From NCBI RefSeq assembly GCF_000219125.1, contig NZ_AFGF01000126.1:1-64000 (forward strand): a stretch of DNA of 64,000 bases, given 5' to 3'. Made by a program: the position numbers and the translations under genes. Below the pieces are notes generated by a model. It was not told the origin of the DNA, did not search any database, and was given only the letters and a program-made list of their open reading frames with translations. The DNA is from Acetonema longum DSM 6540 (GTDB lineage: Bacteria > Bacillota > Negativicutes > Sporomusales > Acetonemataceae). Positions within the stretch are counted from its first letter, which is position 1. Every line of letters begins with the position of its first letter. This document shows, piece after piece, positions 33,314 through 42,620 of this stretch.

Positions 33314-34315
33314 GTGGCAGGGGATGTTCTAACACAAGCCGAGATAGACGCTCTGCTTTCGGCTATTTCCACCGGGGTTGTCTCGGCGGAAGAAATGAAA
33401 GTAGAGCAAAAACAGCATAAAATTAAAGTTTACGATTTTAAACGCCCTGATAAATTTTCCAAAGACCAGATCCGTACTCTTTATATGTTGCACGAAAATT
33501 TTGCCCGCCTCCTGAATACTTATCTTGCCACGCATTTGCGTTCGTTTGTCCATATTGATGTTGTCTCGGTAGACCAGTTGACATACGAAGAGTTTGTCCG
33601 TTCCATGCCGAATCCCAGCGTCATCAGTATTTTCCAGATGAGGCCCTTAAAAGGCAATGCTGTATTGGAAATTAATCCTAATATCGTTTTCTCCATTATT
33701 GATCGTTTATTTGGGGGCCCAGGGCTGCCTCCCCCAAAATCCCGATCCCTTACCGACATTGAAGAAGCGATTGTGCGCCGGGTCATTGTCAGGTCACTGG
33801 AAACGCTGCAGGAATCCTGGAAACAGGTTATTACCATTGAACCCCGGCTGGAAGTCATTGAGACCAACCCGCAATTCACCCAGATCGTACCGCCTAACGA
33901 CATGGTAGTTATCGTTACTTTACAGGCTAAAATCGGTCAAACCGAGGGTTTTATCAATGTTTGCATTCCCTATCTGGTCATTGAACCGGTTATGTCTAAA
34001 CTGACGACGACCTATTGGGTGGCATCTTCTGTCGCTAAGCAATCGTCGGAAGAAAATATTGCGTCTCTGCAGCGCAAGCTGGAGAAGACGGTTGTACCGG
34101 TGATCGTTGAATTGGGGCGAGTCAAGATTACCGTCCAGGAATTGCTGGATTTGTCTGTAAACGATGTTTTGCAGCTGGAATCATGGGCCGAAGGCGAATT
34201 GACCCTGCTTGTCGGCCAAAGAGAAAAATTTACCTGTAAGCCTGGATTGTCAGGCAAACGGCTGGCTGTGCAAATTACTCAGAAAATATCCAAGGGAGAT
34301 GAGGACGATGACTGA
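33314..34315 (+). CDS. fliM: Flagellar motor switch protein FliM
   Basis: FliM receives CheY-P and sets rotation direction. The 333-residue product carries the N-terminal CheY-binding peptide LTQAEIDALLSA, a CheC-like middle domain (YDFKRPDKFSKDQIRTL … MRPLKGNAVLEINPNIVF … DRLFGGPG) and a C-terminal SpoA/FliN-type domain (ELGRVKITVQELLDLSVNDVLQLE). GTG 33314 follows AAGGAGGGGG. Its end overlaps the start of fliY by 8 nt. Confidence 0.97.
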   Translation: MAGDVLTQAEIDALLSAISTGVVSAEEMKVEQKQHKIKVYDFKRPDKFSKDQIRTLYMLHENFARLLNTYLATHLRSFVHIDVVSVDQLTYEEFVRSMPNPSVISIFQMRPLKGNAVLEINPNIVFSIIDRLFGGPGLPPPKSRSLTDIEEAIVRRVIVRSLETLQESWKQVITIEPRLEVIETNPQFTQIVPPNDMVVIVTLQAKIGQTEGFINVCIPYLVIEPVMSKLTTTYWVASSVAKQSSEENIASLQRKLEKTVVPVIVELGRVKITVQELLDLSVNDVLQLESWAEGELTLLVGQREKFTCKPGLSGKRLAVQITQKISKGDEDDD

Positions 34316-35438
34316 CGGATTTCTTTCCCAGGACGAAATTGATGCGTTGTTGCGAGGCGAGCCAGGTGCGTCATCCACAGCTTCAGCCGCAACGGAACTA
34401 ACCGATGTGGAAAGAGATGCCTTGGGGGAAGTTGGAAATATATGCATGGGAAGCGCGGCCACGACTTTGTCGGTTCTTCTCAGCAGACGCGTTTCAATTA
34501 CCACACCCAAAGTGTCGATTACTACTATTAATGAAATTAAAAATCAATATCCCCTTCCCTATTTGGTGATTGAAGTCGGCTATACCGATGGTATTATCGG
34601 CAGCAATCTTCTGGCGATGCGGGAAAGTGACGCACTGGTAATTGCCGATTTAATGATGGGCAAGGATGGCACCAATCCCCCCGAGCAATTGAATGAATTA
34701 TACATGAGTGCCGTGACGGAGGCCATGAACCAAATGATGGGCTCCACTGCCACCTCGATGTCTACCGTATTCAAAAAAAAGGTGGATATCTCTCCGCCTG
34801 CGGTGAATTTGTATGATTTTGCCGTAGAACCAGCTATTACCGAAAGCATAAGCGGCGATGAAGCGGTCGTCCGGGTCAATTTCCGCATGGAAGTGGAAGA
34901 TCTGATTGACAGTGAAATTATGCAAATTGTCACCATGCGGGTGGCGAGAGAGATGGTGAATGGATTGATGGGTTCAGTTAAACCGGATCCTGCTGCTATG
35001 CCTAAGCCGCAACCGGCTGCGCCTGTCGCCGGCGCATCTAAATCCGCTCCGGCCGAACCGGAAAGACCTGTTCAGTCTCAGCCTCAGGCGGCTGCCGCCA
35101 TGCCAAAGGTCCAGCCGGTTCAAAATGTTCAGCCGGTTCAGTTTGTACCCCTGAAACCGGCAGCTTTGGCCGTATCTGACGCTAATCTGGGTCTGATTAT
35201 GGATGTACCGATGCAGATTACGGTGGAATTAGGCCGTACTCGCAAACAAGTCAGGGAGATTTTGGAGATGGCGCCTGGCTCTGTGGTGGAATTGGATAAA
35301 CTGGCCGGCGAACCGGTGGATGTTTTGGTCAACGGTAAATTAATTGCCAAGGGAGAAGTAGTGGTTATTGACGAGAATTTTGGCGTCAGAATCACAGATA
35401 TTGTAGGACATATTGACCGGCTCAACAATTTGCAGTAG
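34308..35438 (+). CDS. fliY: Flagellar switch phosphatase FliY
   Basis: FliY is the Firmicutes switch protein that combines CheY-P phosphatase and FliN roles. The 376-residue product starts with LSQDEIDALLRGE, a CheY-binding peptide parallel to that of FliM. Then come two CheC-type phosphatase motifs (ALGEVGNICMGSAATTLS and AVTEAMNQMMGSTATSMS), a Pro/Ala/Gln-rich linker (about 225-290) and a C-terminal FliN domain (VELGRTRKQVREILEMAPGSVVELDKLAGEPVDV). ATG 34308 is chosen, with GGGAG and GAGG upstream; the longer frame only overlaps fliM. Confidence 0.96.
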   Translation: MTDGFLSQDEIDALLRGEPGASSTASAATELTDVERDALGEVGNICMGSAATTLSVLLSRRVSITTPKVSITTINEIKNQYPLPYLVIEVGYTDGIIGSNLLAMRESDALVIADLMMGKDGTNPPEQLNELYMSAVTEAMNQMMGSTATSMSTVFKKKVDISPPAVNLYDFAVEPAITESISGDEAVVRVNFRMEVEDLIDSEIMQIVTMRVAREMVNGLMGSVKPDPAAMPKPQPAAPVAGASKSAPAEPERPVQSQPQAAAAMPKVQPVQNVQPVQFVPLKPAALAVSDANLGLIMDVPMQITVELGRTRKQVREILEMAPGSVVELDKLAGEPVDVLVNGKLIAKGEVVVIDENFGVRITDIVGHIDRLNNLQ

Positions 35439-35474
35439 ATGTTTTAGTCAACAAGTTAAAGGGGAGATGAATGA

Positions 35475-35837
35475 ATGGCCACCAAAGTGATGATCGTAGA
35501 CGATGCCGCATTTATGAGGATGATGATAAAAGATATCCTGACGAAAAATGGCTACGAAGTCGTAGCTGAGGCCGAAAATGGTGCGAAAGCGGTGGAAAAG
35601 TATCAGGAAGTACGGCCGGACCTGACCACAATGGATATCACCATGCCGGAAATGGATGGTATAACAGCTATGAAACAAATTAAGGACTCTGATCCTTCCG
35701 CGAAAATCATCATGTGCAGTGCTATGGGGCAGCAGGCCATGGTTATCGAAGCAATTCAATCCGGTGCCCGGGATTTTATTGTTAAGCCGTTTCAACCGGA
35801 CAGGGTGCTGGAAGCCGTACGCAAAGTAGTGGGTTAA
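35475..35837 (+). CDS. cheY: Chemotaxis response regulator CheY
   Basis: CheY carries the phosphoryl signal from CheA to FliM/FliY. The 120-residue single receiver domain has Asp9-Asp10, the phosphorylation site Asp54 (TTMDITMPEMDG), a Ser in MCSAMG at the switch position and the Lys of VKPF. A GGGGAGATG ribosome site lies upstream. Position after fliY and before fliO is as in Bacillus. Confidence 0.96.
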   Translation: MATKVMIVDDAAFMRMMIKDILTKNGYEVVAEAENGAKAVEKYQEVRPDLTTMDITMPEMDGITAMKQIKDSDPSAKIIMCSAMGQQAMVIEAIQSGARDFIVKPFQPDRVLEAVRKVVG

Positions 35838-35838
35838 A

Positions 35839-36378
35839 ATGTCCGGCAAATATCGGTATACTATCAGCGTTGTCCTGTTATTCCTGATGACGGCCGGAGC
35901 AGCATCCGCGGAAGAAGTCAAGCCCTTTTTACAGTATCAGGATCTCAAGCCCGAGGGAACAACTGTGCTGGGGAATATTTTCTACATCCTTTCGGTGATT
36001 GCGACCTTCGCTTTGGTTCTGTTTATTGCTTATTTGACTTCCCGCTTTGTCGGCAGAAAATTTGCCGTCAGTGCCGGGAACGGCGAGAACAGAGTCATTT
36101 CCACACTAACCTTGGGCCCTAACCGTGGCGTATATCTAGTGAATATTTCCGGGCGATTTTTAATCCTCGGGGTGACCGAACATCACGTAACCCTGCTGCA
36201 AGATATCACTTCCGATGAAATGACGCAAAAGTATTCTAATAATGAGTTTCACGCTGATGATCAGGATCAGTTCGGCGGTATTTTCCAAAAGCATCTGGCT
36301 TCACTGCAACAGATGTCGCAGGGCTTTTCACTGCGCGGCTCTCAACATTCTAATCAGTCTGATCAAGAGAAGAGGTAG
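35839..36378 (+). CDS. fliO: Flagellar biosynthetic protein FliO (FliZ-type)
   Basis: FliO helps assemble the FliP export-gate ring. The 179-residue product has a predicted signal peptide (about 1-24, ending ASA), a short outside segment, a membrane helix (about 44-66) and a cytoplasmic FliO domain with STLTLGPNRGVYLVNISGRFLILGVTEHHVTLL. It begins 1 nt after cheY stops, so translation is likely coupled. Sequence is weakly conserved, so naming rests also on its position before fliP. Confidence 0.88.
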   Translation: MSGKYRYTISVVLLFLMTAGAASAEEVKPFLQYQDLKPEGTTVLGNIFYILSVIATFALVLFIAYLTSRFVGRKFAVSAGNGENRVISTLTLGPNRGVYLVNISGRFLILGVTEHHVTLLQDITSDEMTQKYSNNEFHADDQDQFGGIFQKHLASLQQMSQGFSLRGSQHSNQSDQEKR

Positions 36379-36384
36379 AGGTCA

Positions 36385-37152
36385 GTGCCTATTTGGAAAA
36401 GCTTGCTTGTCGCTTTTTTCCTTACCTTTTTTGGCGGTATTTTGTATTCCGCTGCGGCGCAAGCGGCTCCCTTAATTCCCGTACCGAATCTTAACATTGG
36501 AGTAGAAGCCGCCAATACTCCGCAAGAAATTGCCTTGAGCCTGCAAGTCTTGTTTACTCTGACAATACTGTCCCTGGCGCCGTCTATTTTAATTATGATG
36601 ACGTCGTTTACCCGGATTATCATTGTTCTGTCTTTTGTGCGCAGCGCCATGGCGACGCAACAGATGCCGCCCAACAATGTTTTGATCGGGTTGGCACTTT
36701 TTCTCACCTTTTTCACCATGTCGCCTTATCTGAGCCAGATCAATCAAAATGCCTTGCAGCCGCTTTTGGCCGGAACCATTGCTCAGGAAACGGCTTTTGA
36801 TGAAGCGGTGAAGCCGCTGCGAGAATTTATGTTTAAGCAAACCCGTGAAAATGATCTGGCTTTGTTTGTGAATTTGTCGGATTCGCCTCGCCCCGCCTCG
36901 CGGGATGATGTTCCGACAACTACTTTGATCCCTGCCTTCATCATTAGTGAGTTGAAAACAGCGTTTCAAATCGGTTTTTTAATTTATATTCCTTTTATCG
37001 TCATTGACATGGTAGTAGCCAGTACCTTAATGTCCATGGGTATGATGATGGTGCCGCCAGTGATGATCTCGCTGCCGTTTAAGGTTTTGTTGTTTATCAT
37101 GGTTGACGGGTGGCACTTGGTGATAAGATCTACTATGTTAAGTTTTCAATAA
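36385..37152 (+). CDS. fliP: Flagellar export gate protein FliP
   Basis: FliP is the main subunit of the export gate. The 255-residue product has an N-terminal signal sequence (about 1-27) and the family motifs SLAPSILIMMTSFTRIIIVLSFVRSA and PFIVIDMVVASTLMSMGMMMVPPVMISLPFKVLLFIMVDGW, described here as residues about 55-80 and 195-240. GTG 36385 starts 6 nt after fliO with AGAGGTC upstream. Confidence 0.97.
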   Translation: MPIWKSLLVAFFLTFFGGILYSAAAQAAPLIPVPNLNIGVEAANTPQEIALSLQVLFTLTILSLAPSILIMMTSFTRIIIVLSFVRSAMATQQMPPNNVLIGLALFLTFFTMSPYLSQINQNALQPLLAGTIAQETAFDEAVKPLREFMFKQTRENDLALFVNLSDSPRPASRDDVPTTTLIPAFIISELKTAFQIGFLIYIPFIVIDMVVASTLMSMGMMMVPPVMISLPFKVLLFIMVDGWHLVIRSTMLSFQ

Positions 37153-37167
37153 TGGGGAGGGCGTAGT

Positions 37168-37437
37168 GTGTCCGGCGATATGGCAATACAAATCGGAAGA
37201 GATGCTTTGATGATGGTCATGCTGGTCTCTGCGCCAATGCTGGGATTAGGATTGGTCGTAGGTATACTCGTCAGCATATTCCAGGCTACCACATCAATCC
37301 AGGAACAAACTCTGGTGTTCATTCCCAAAATTATCGCGATTTTTGTGGCGATTTTACTGTTTGGCCCCTGGATTCTGCGCATGTTGGTGGACTATACCCG
37401 TTCTCTTTTTCTACTGCTGCCTCAAATGGTGCGCTAA
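37168..37437 (+). CDS. fliQ: Flagellar export gate protein FliQ
   Basis: FliQ is a small two-helix subunit of the export gate. The 89-residue product has membrane helices at about 16-37 and 51-72 and the conserved QATTSIQEQTLVFIPKI between them. GTG 37168 has GGGAGGGCG about 8 nt upstream. Adjacent to fliP and fliR as usual. Confidence 0.97.
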   Translation: MSGDMAIQIGRDALMMVMLVSAPMLGLGLVVGILVSIFQATTSIQEQTLVFIPKIIAIFVAILLFGPWILRMLVDYTRSLFLLLPQMVR

Positions 37438-37471
37438 CCGGTGATGAACTGTATTGCCAAGGTGGTTGAAA

Positions 37472-38254
37472 TTGGATTTATATAATGAAATGCAAAATTA
37501 TATCGGCCTGTTTTTATTGATCTTTGTAAGAATCAGTGGCATGGTGGTTTTAGCACCCGTCATCGGCAGCCGAAATATTCCTCCCTATGTAAAAGCCGGC
37601 TTTTCCCTGATGATGACCTTGATTGCCTTGCCGCTTTTGGGAGGAACCAATGTTATCATTCCAGATCACCTGCTTTCCTATCTGTTTTTGGTGGCTAGTG
37701 AATTGATTTGCGGCATGACCATCGGGTTTGTTAGTTCTTTGATTTTTGCCGCCGTACAGATGACCGGAAGCCTGTTGGATACGCAAATCGGCTTTGGCAT
37801 GGTCAATGTTTTTGATCCTCAGGCCGGGCAGCAGGTGCCGCTGATCGGCAACTTTCAATATATTTTAGGATTATTGTTTTTTCTGTCGTTAGACGGGCAT
37901 CATATCCTGCTAACTGCTCTATTTGACAGTTTTAAAATTGTGCCTATATCCACAGTGACATTTCATGCAGCTTTAACCGAATACATCGTTACACTGGTCA
38001 GCGGTATTTTTGTCGTAGCTTTTAAAATTACCTTGCCTGTTTTGATTGCTATTATTATTGCGGATGTGGCGTTGGGAATTTTGGCCCGAACCATGCCGCA
38101 GATGAATATTTTCGTTGTAGGTGTGCCGGCCAAGATTATTGTCGGCATTTTTGTCCTATCTACTGTATTGCCTTATTTTATTCGTTTTCTGGAGGTCGGG
38201 TTCAATGTTATGTATCAAGACGTATACCGACTCCTGGAGATTTTCCGACCGTGA
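37472..38254 (+). CDS. fliR: Flagellar export gate protein FliR
   Basis: FliR completes the FliPQR gate. The 260-residue product has six predicted membrane segments and the conserved FVRISGMVVLAPVIGSRNIP and QIGFGMVNVFDPQAGQQVPLIGNF motifs. TTG 37472 is chosen since AAGGTGG lies 6 nt upstream. TTG 37454 is in frame but has no ribosome site. The end of fliR overlaps flhB by about 50 nt if the flhB start given here is right. Confidence 0.93.
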   Translation: MDLYNEMQNYIGLFLLIFVRISGMVVLAPVIGSRNIPPYVKAGFSLMMTLIALPLLGGTNVIIPDHLLSYLFLVASELICGMTIGFVSSLIFAAVQMTGSLLDTQIGFGMVNVFDPQAGQQVPLIGNFQYILGLLFFLSLDGHHILLTALFDSFKIVPISTVTFHAALTEYIVTLVSGIFVVAFKITLPVLIAIIIADVALGILARTMPQMNIFVVGVPAKIIVGIFVLSTVLPYFIRFLEVGFNVMYQDVYRLLEIFRP

Positions 38255-39347
38255 ATCTTTAGCCAATCGGCTGCCGGTTTTCGATTTGCAGTTATTCAGC
38301 GAAGAAAAAACCGAGGAACCTACCAGTAAACGCAGAACTGAAGCCAGAGAAAAAGGGCAGGTTGCCCGCAGTGTGGAATTGAATTCCGCTTTTATCATAT
38401 TAACTGCCTTCTATGTGCTAAAGATGATTGGCTCTCAAGTGTATCATAAATTAATTGACTTCATGCGTTTTATGTTTACCGATTTCTCCACCCGTGATTT
38501 TAGCATTGAAGCCATGCAAACCTTGTTTATTAATATCGCGACAACGTTCATTGAAATCACTTTTCCTTTGATGCTGGCCATTCTGGTCATTTCCCTGACG
38601 ATTAGCTTCCTGCAGGTGGGCTTTACATTCACCTTGCAGCCACTGGCCTGGAAGTTTGATAAATTGAATCCCATCAATGGCTTTAAACGGATATTTTCTT
38701 CCCGGTCTTTGGTGGAATTAGCCAAATCCCTGTTGAAAATCGCGATTATTGGTTACTTCATCTATCGGTTTTTAATCAAAGAAATTGCTTATATTCCCAG
38801 GATGATTGACGCCGATTTGAACGATTCCATTCAGTTTCTGGCTGCTATGGCAATTGACTTGGCTTTTCAGATTGGCGGCGTGATTCTTATTCTGGCAGCT
38901 TTCGACTATTTTTATCAATGGTGGTCTCATAACAAAAGCCTGAAAATGTCTAAACAGGAAGTCAAAGAGGAGTTTAAACAAACCGAGGGCAATCCGCAGA
39001 TCAAAGGGAAAATTAGAGAGCGCCAGCGTGCTATGGCTATGCGCCGCATGATGCAGGAAGTACCTAAAGCCACCGTAGTGGTTACGAACCCAACCCACTT
39101 CGCTATTGCCATCCGTTATGAGAAGGATATGAATGCTCCGCTGGTAGTTGCCAAAGGCCAGGATTTTTTGGCTGAGCGTATCAAAGATCTGGCGCGTCAG
39201 CATGGAGTGGTTATCGTTGAAAATAAGCCTTTAGCCCGTACTTTATATGCTACCACGGAAGTAGGGGAATCCATTCCGACTGAATTGTATCAGGCAGTTG
39301 CCGAAGTCCTGGCCTACGTTTACAAGCTCAAACGGCGGTTGTCCTAA
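38205..39347 (+). CDS. flhB: Flagellar export switch protein FlhB
   Basis: FlhB changes export specificity from hook to filament after autocleavage. The product from ATG 38205 has 380 residues. FSEEKTEEPTSKRRTEAREKGQVARS near the N-terminus leads into four membrane segments, then a cytoplasmic domain with the self-cleavage motif NPTH (VVTNPTHFAIAIRY). ATG 38205 has GGAGG 9 nt upstream but lies inside fliR. A later start nearer residue 27 (before LQLFSEEK) cannot be excluded, as many homologues start close to that point. Confidence 0.93.
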   Translation: MLCIKTYTDSWRFSDRESLANRLPVFDLQLFSEEKTEEPTSKRRTEAREKGQVARSVELNSAFIILTAFYVLKMIGSQVYHKLIDFMRFMFTDFSTRDFSIEAMQTLFINIATTFIEITFPLMLAILVISLTISFLQVGFTFTLQPLAWKFDKLNPINGFKRIFSSRSLVELAKSLLKIAIIGYFIYRFLIKEIAYIPRMIDADLNDSIQFLAAMAIDLAFQIGGVILILAAFDYFYQWWSHNKSLKMSKQEVKEEFKQTEGNPQIKGKIRERQRAMAMRRMMQEVPKATVVVTNPTHFAIAIRYEKDMNAPLVVAKGQDFLAERIKDLARQHGVVIVENKPLARTLYATTEVGESIPTELYQAVAEVLAYVYKLKRRLS

Positions 39348-39368
39348 TAACTAAAGGAGAGCAAAATC

Positions 39369-41432
39369 GTGGCAACACAAACATCGCCATTTTCATTTAT
39401 TACTAAGTACAGTGATATTCTTGTTGCTCTGGCAGTGGTCATGATTGTGGTCATGATGATCATTCCTGTCCCCACTTTTATGCTGGATCTTTTGCTGTCT
39501 TTGAATATCACTATCGCCTTGATTATTGTCATGGTGGCCATTTACAATGTGGAGCCTTTGCAGTTTTCAGTCTTTCCTTCCCTTTTGCTCATTGTGACGC
39601 TTTTTCGGCTGGCTCTGAACGTTTCCGGTACACGGTTGATCCTGCTTGAAGGATATGCCGGGGAAGTGATCTTGGCTTTCGGCAACTTTGTGGTAGGCGG
39701 CAACGCTGTTGTCGGCTTTATCGTGTTTGTGATTTTGATTATTATTCAGTTTATCGTTATCACCCGGGGCGCCGAACGGGTATCGGAAGTGGCGGCTCGT
39801 TTTACACTGGATGCCATGCCTGGAAAACAGATGAGTATTGATGCCGATTTGAACGCTGGCTTAATTACCGATACCGAGGCCAGGGAACGACGCAGAAAGA
39901 TTCAGAAAGAGGCCGACTTTTACGGCGCTATGGACGGCGCCAGCAAATTCGTCAAAGGCGATGCCATCGCGGCTATTATTATTATCATTATCAATATTGT
40001 CGGTGGTTTTGCCATCGGGATGATTCAAAAGGATCTGTCGGCGGCCCAGGCGCTGGCGAACTATACTTTATTGACCGTAGGGGAAGGTCTGGTGAATCAG
40101 ATACCGGCTTTGCTGATTTCCACTGCGACTGGTATTGTGGTGACCCGCGCCGCTTCCGATTCGGACTTCGGGCATGATATTACTGCCCAATTGCTGAATA
40201 ATCCCAGGGTTTTTGGCATTGTAGGCGGAGTGCTGGCAATGTTGGGCACCGTGCCCGGATTGCCGGGCATACCGTTTTTTGTTCTTAGTGCATTGTCACT
40301 AGGCATTGCCTATACGCTGCATCGGTCCATGCAGCAACATGCTCAAACCGAAGTCAACAGGCAGGAAGAAAAGGAAATCGATGAAGTCCGCAAACCGGAA
40401 AATGTCATTACCCTTTTGCAGGTTGATCCTATGGAACTGGAAATCGGCTACAGTCTGATTCCAATGGTTGATGCCAGTCAGGGCGGAGATCTGCTGGACA
40501 GGGTGGTCATGATCCGGCGCCAGTGTGCGCTGGAATTAGGACTGGTGATCCCGACTATCCGCATCCGGGATAATATTCAACTGAAACCTAACGCTTATGT
40601 CATTAAATTAAAAGGAGTTGAAATCGCCAAAGGAGAACTATTACTTGACCATTATTTGGCGATGAATCCCGGAAGTGTCATAGAAGAGGTTTCCGGCATT
40701 GAAACGGTGGAACCGGCCTTTGGATTGCCGGCATTGTGGATTCAGGAACTAACGAGAGAAAAAGCCGAACTGGCCGGATATACAGTGGTTGATCCAGTAT
40801 CCGTACTGACCACCCATTTGACGGAGATCATTAAAGCACATGCGGCCGAAATTCTTGGCCGACAGGAAGTGCAGACCCTCATTGACGCCACCAAACAAAA
40901 TCATCCGGCAGTGGTGGAGGAACTGCTTTCCGGCTTGATGACTCTTGGCGATATTCAAAAGGTACTGTCGAATTTGCTGCGCGAGCGCATCTCCATCCGG
41001 GACATGGTGACTATTTTAGAAACTTTGGCGGACTATGCGGTTATAACCAAAGAGACCGAAGTCCTGACCGAGTATGTGAGACATGCTTTAAGCCGTCAGA
41101 TTTCCCGCCAATATGTGAATAACAATATTTTGACTTGTATTACCGTTGATCCGCAGTTGGAAAACACAGTTATCTCCGCGGTGCAAAAAACCGAGCACGG
41201 ATCCTATGTTGCCCTGGAACCCCAGTTAATGCAGTCTTTGATCAGCAGTTTGTCCCAGGAATTAGCCAAACTGACCAATATCGGTTATCAGCCCATTGTC
41301 CTGACAAGCCCTGCTGCCCGGCTGTATTTCCGAAAACTCACTGAGCGGGTTGCCCCAAATCTCATTGTTTTGTCTTATGCTGAAATCGAGTCAAAAGTTG
41401 AGGTTCAGGCCTTAGGGATGGTGAAGGTATAA
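39369..41432 (+). CDS. flhA: Flagellar export apparatus protein FlhA
   Basis: FlhA forms the cytoplasmic nonamer ring that docks substrate-chaperone complexes and uses the proton gradient. The 687-residue product has eight predicted membrane segments in its first 320 residues, with the FHIPEP block (SVFPSLLLIVTLFRLALNVSGTRLIL), GDAIAAIIIIIINIVGGFAIG and VGEGLVNQIPALLISTATGIVVTR, then a large cytoplasmic domain. GTG 39369 has AAAGGAGAG upstream. Confidence 0.97.
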   Translation: MATQTSPFSFITKYSDILVALAVVMIVVMMIIPVPTFMLDLLLSLNITIALIIVMVAIYNVEPLQFSVFPSLLLIVTLFRLALNVSGTRLILLEGYAGEVILAFGNFVVGGNAVVGFIVFVILIIIQFIVITRGAERVSEVAARFTLDAMPGKQMSIDADLNAGLITDTEARERRRKIQKEADFYGAMDGASKFVKGDAIAAIIIIIINIVGGFAIGMIQKDLSAAQALANYTLLTVGEGLVNQIPALLISTATGIVVTRAASDSDFGHDITAQLLNNPRVFGIVGGVLAMLGTVPGLPGIPFFVLSALSLGIAYTLHRSMQQHAQTEVNRQEEKEIDEVRKPENVITLLQVDPMELEIGYSLIPMVDASQGGDLLDRVVMIRRQCALELGLVIPTIRIRDNIQLKPNAYVIKLKGVEIAKGELLLDHYLAMNPGSVIEEVSGIETVEPAFGLPALWIQELTREKAELAGYTVVDPVSVLTTHLTEIIKAHAAEILGRQEVQTLIDATKQNHPAVVEELLSGLMTLGDIQKVLSNLLRERISIRDMVTILETLADYAVITKETEVLTEYVRHALSRQISRQYVNNNILTCITVDPQLENTVISAVQKTEHGSYVALEPQLMQSLISSLSQELAKLTNIGYQPIVLTSPAARLYFRKLTERVAPNLIVLSYAEIESKVEVQALGMVKV

Positions 41433-42620
41433 TTGAAGGTGAAAGTTTTTACTGCTGCTAACATGCAAGATGCTATCGCTCAGGTGAAAAATGATTTGGG
41501 GCGGGATGCAGTTATTTTACATACGAGAAAGTTTCGCACAGGGGGCGTGCTGGGCTTGTTTGCAAAAGAATCGGTTGAGGTTATGGCGGCAGTGGATAAT
41601 GCGCCGCCCCAACCGGTTACGCCTCCGGTGCCTTTGGCGTCTTCTCCGGTACCGGCACAGCCGTCTCTTGGATCTTCTCAGAACAGTCCGATCCTTGAGA
41701 AAAGAATGGGATCCGGCCTGGCAGCCTACCAGGCAAATGCCGGTGACACGGCTAACAGCGTGGCTCTGCAAATGGAAATTGCCAATATGCGAAAAATGAT
41801 TGAGCAGATGTTGGAAAAGATGCCTAAAAGCGAAAAGCAACTCTCCCCTTTGCATGAGCTGCTGCAGAAAAATGATGTTGATGCGCACATTGCCGAAGAG
41901 CTATTAAAGGGATTACCGGACGCAAAATCCCCGGCTGGCACAAATCCGGAGGTCATCCGGCAATTACTGTTGGAGAGAGTCAGCAGCCATTTTAAACGGG
42001 TGGATGGCATTGTTCTTTCGCCCGATTCCTGTAAAACAGTTGCTTTGATCGGGCCTACCGGGGTAGGTAAAACAACGACCATTGCCAAATTGGCCGCGAG
42101 TTTTGCTATCAAAGAAAATTTCAAGGTCGCGTTGGTGACCGCCGATACTTACCGTATCGCCGCAGTGGAACAATTAAAGATTTATGCGGATATTATCGGT
42201 GTACCTTTGGAGATTGTTTATACTCCTGATGAATTGCGAACCGCGCTTCATCGCCACAAAGATAAAAATTTGGTTTTGGTGGATACTGCCGGGCGCAGTC
42301 CGAAAAATCAATATCAGCTGGGGGAACTGCAGGCCCTGCTGACAGTAAATCCTCAAATGGAAGTGTACTTGGTGCTGAGCGCTACGACTAAGTATCAAGA
42401 AGCCTTGGATGCAGTGAATAAATTCTCCGTTTGTTCACCCAAAAAGTTTTTGTTTACTAAATTAGATGAGGCGAGTAATCTCGGTACGGTATTCAATTTG
42501 CTGTATCAGTTCCCTGCATCCTTATCCTATGTCACTACCGGACAAAATGTTCCGGATGACATTGAACTAGCTGATCCACAGCAATTGGCAAATTTGATGT
42601 TGAGGATTCATAATGCGTGA
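41433..42620 (+). CDS. flhF: SRP-type GTPase FlhF
   Basis: FlhF sets flagellum position and number. The 395-residue product has an N-terminal basic B domain (VKVFTAANMQDAIAQVKNDLGRDAVILHTRKF), a variable linker rich in Pro/Ser, and the SRP-GTPase NG domain with [15 protein letters not shown] (about residues 206-220), TADTYRIAAVEQL, DTAGRS and TKLDEASNLG. The TTG start at 41433 directly follows the flhA stop; GTG 41439 is an alternative. It overlaps flhG by 8 nt. Confidence 0.95.
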   Translation: MKVKVFTAANMQDAIAQVKNDLGRDAVILHTRKFRTGGVLGLFAKESVEVMAAVDNAPPQPVTPPVPLASSPVPAQPSLGSSQNSPILEKRMGSGLAAYQANAGDTANSVALQMEIANMRKMIEQMLEKMPKSEKQLSPLHELLQKNDVDAHIAEELLKGLPDAKSPAGTNPEVIRQLLLERVSSHFKRVDGIVLSPDSCKTVALIGPTGVGKTTTIAKLAASFAIKENFKVALVTADTYRIAAVEQLKIYADIIGVPLEIVYTPDELRTALHRHKDKNLVLVDTAGRSPKNQYQLGELQALLTVNPQMEVYLVLSATTKYQEALDAVNKFSVCSPKKFLFTKLDEASNLGTVFNLLYQFPASLSYVTTGQNVPDDIELADPQQLANLMLRIHNA

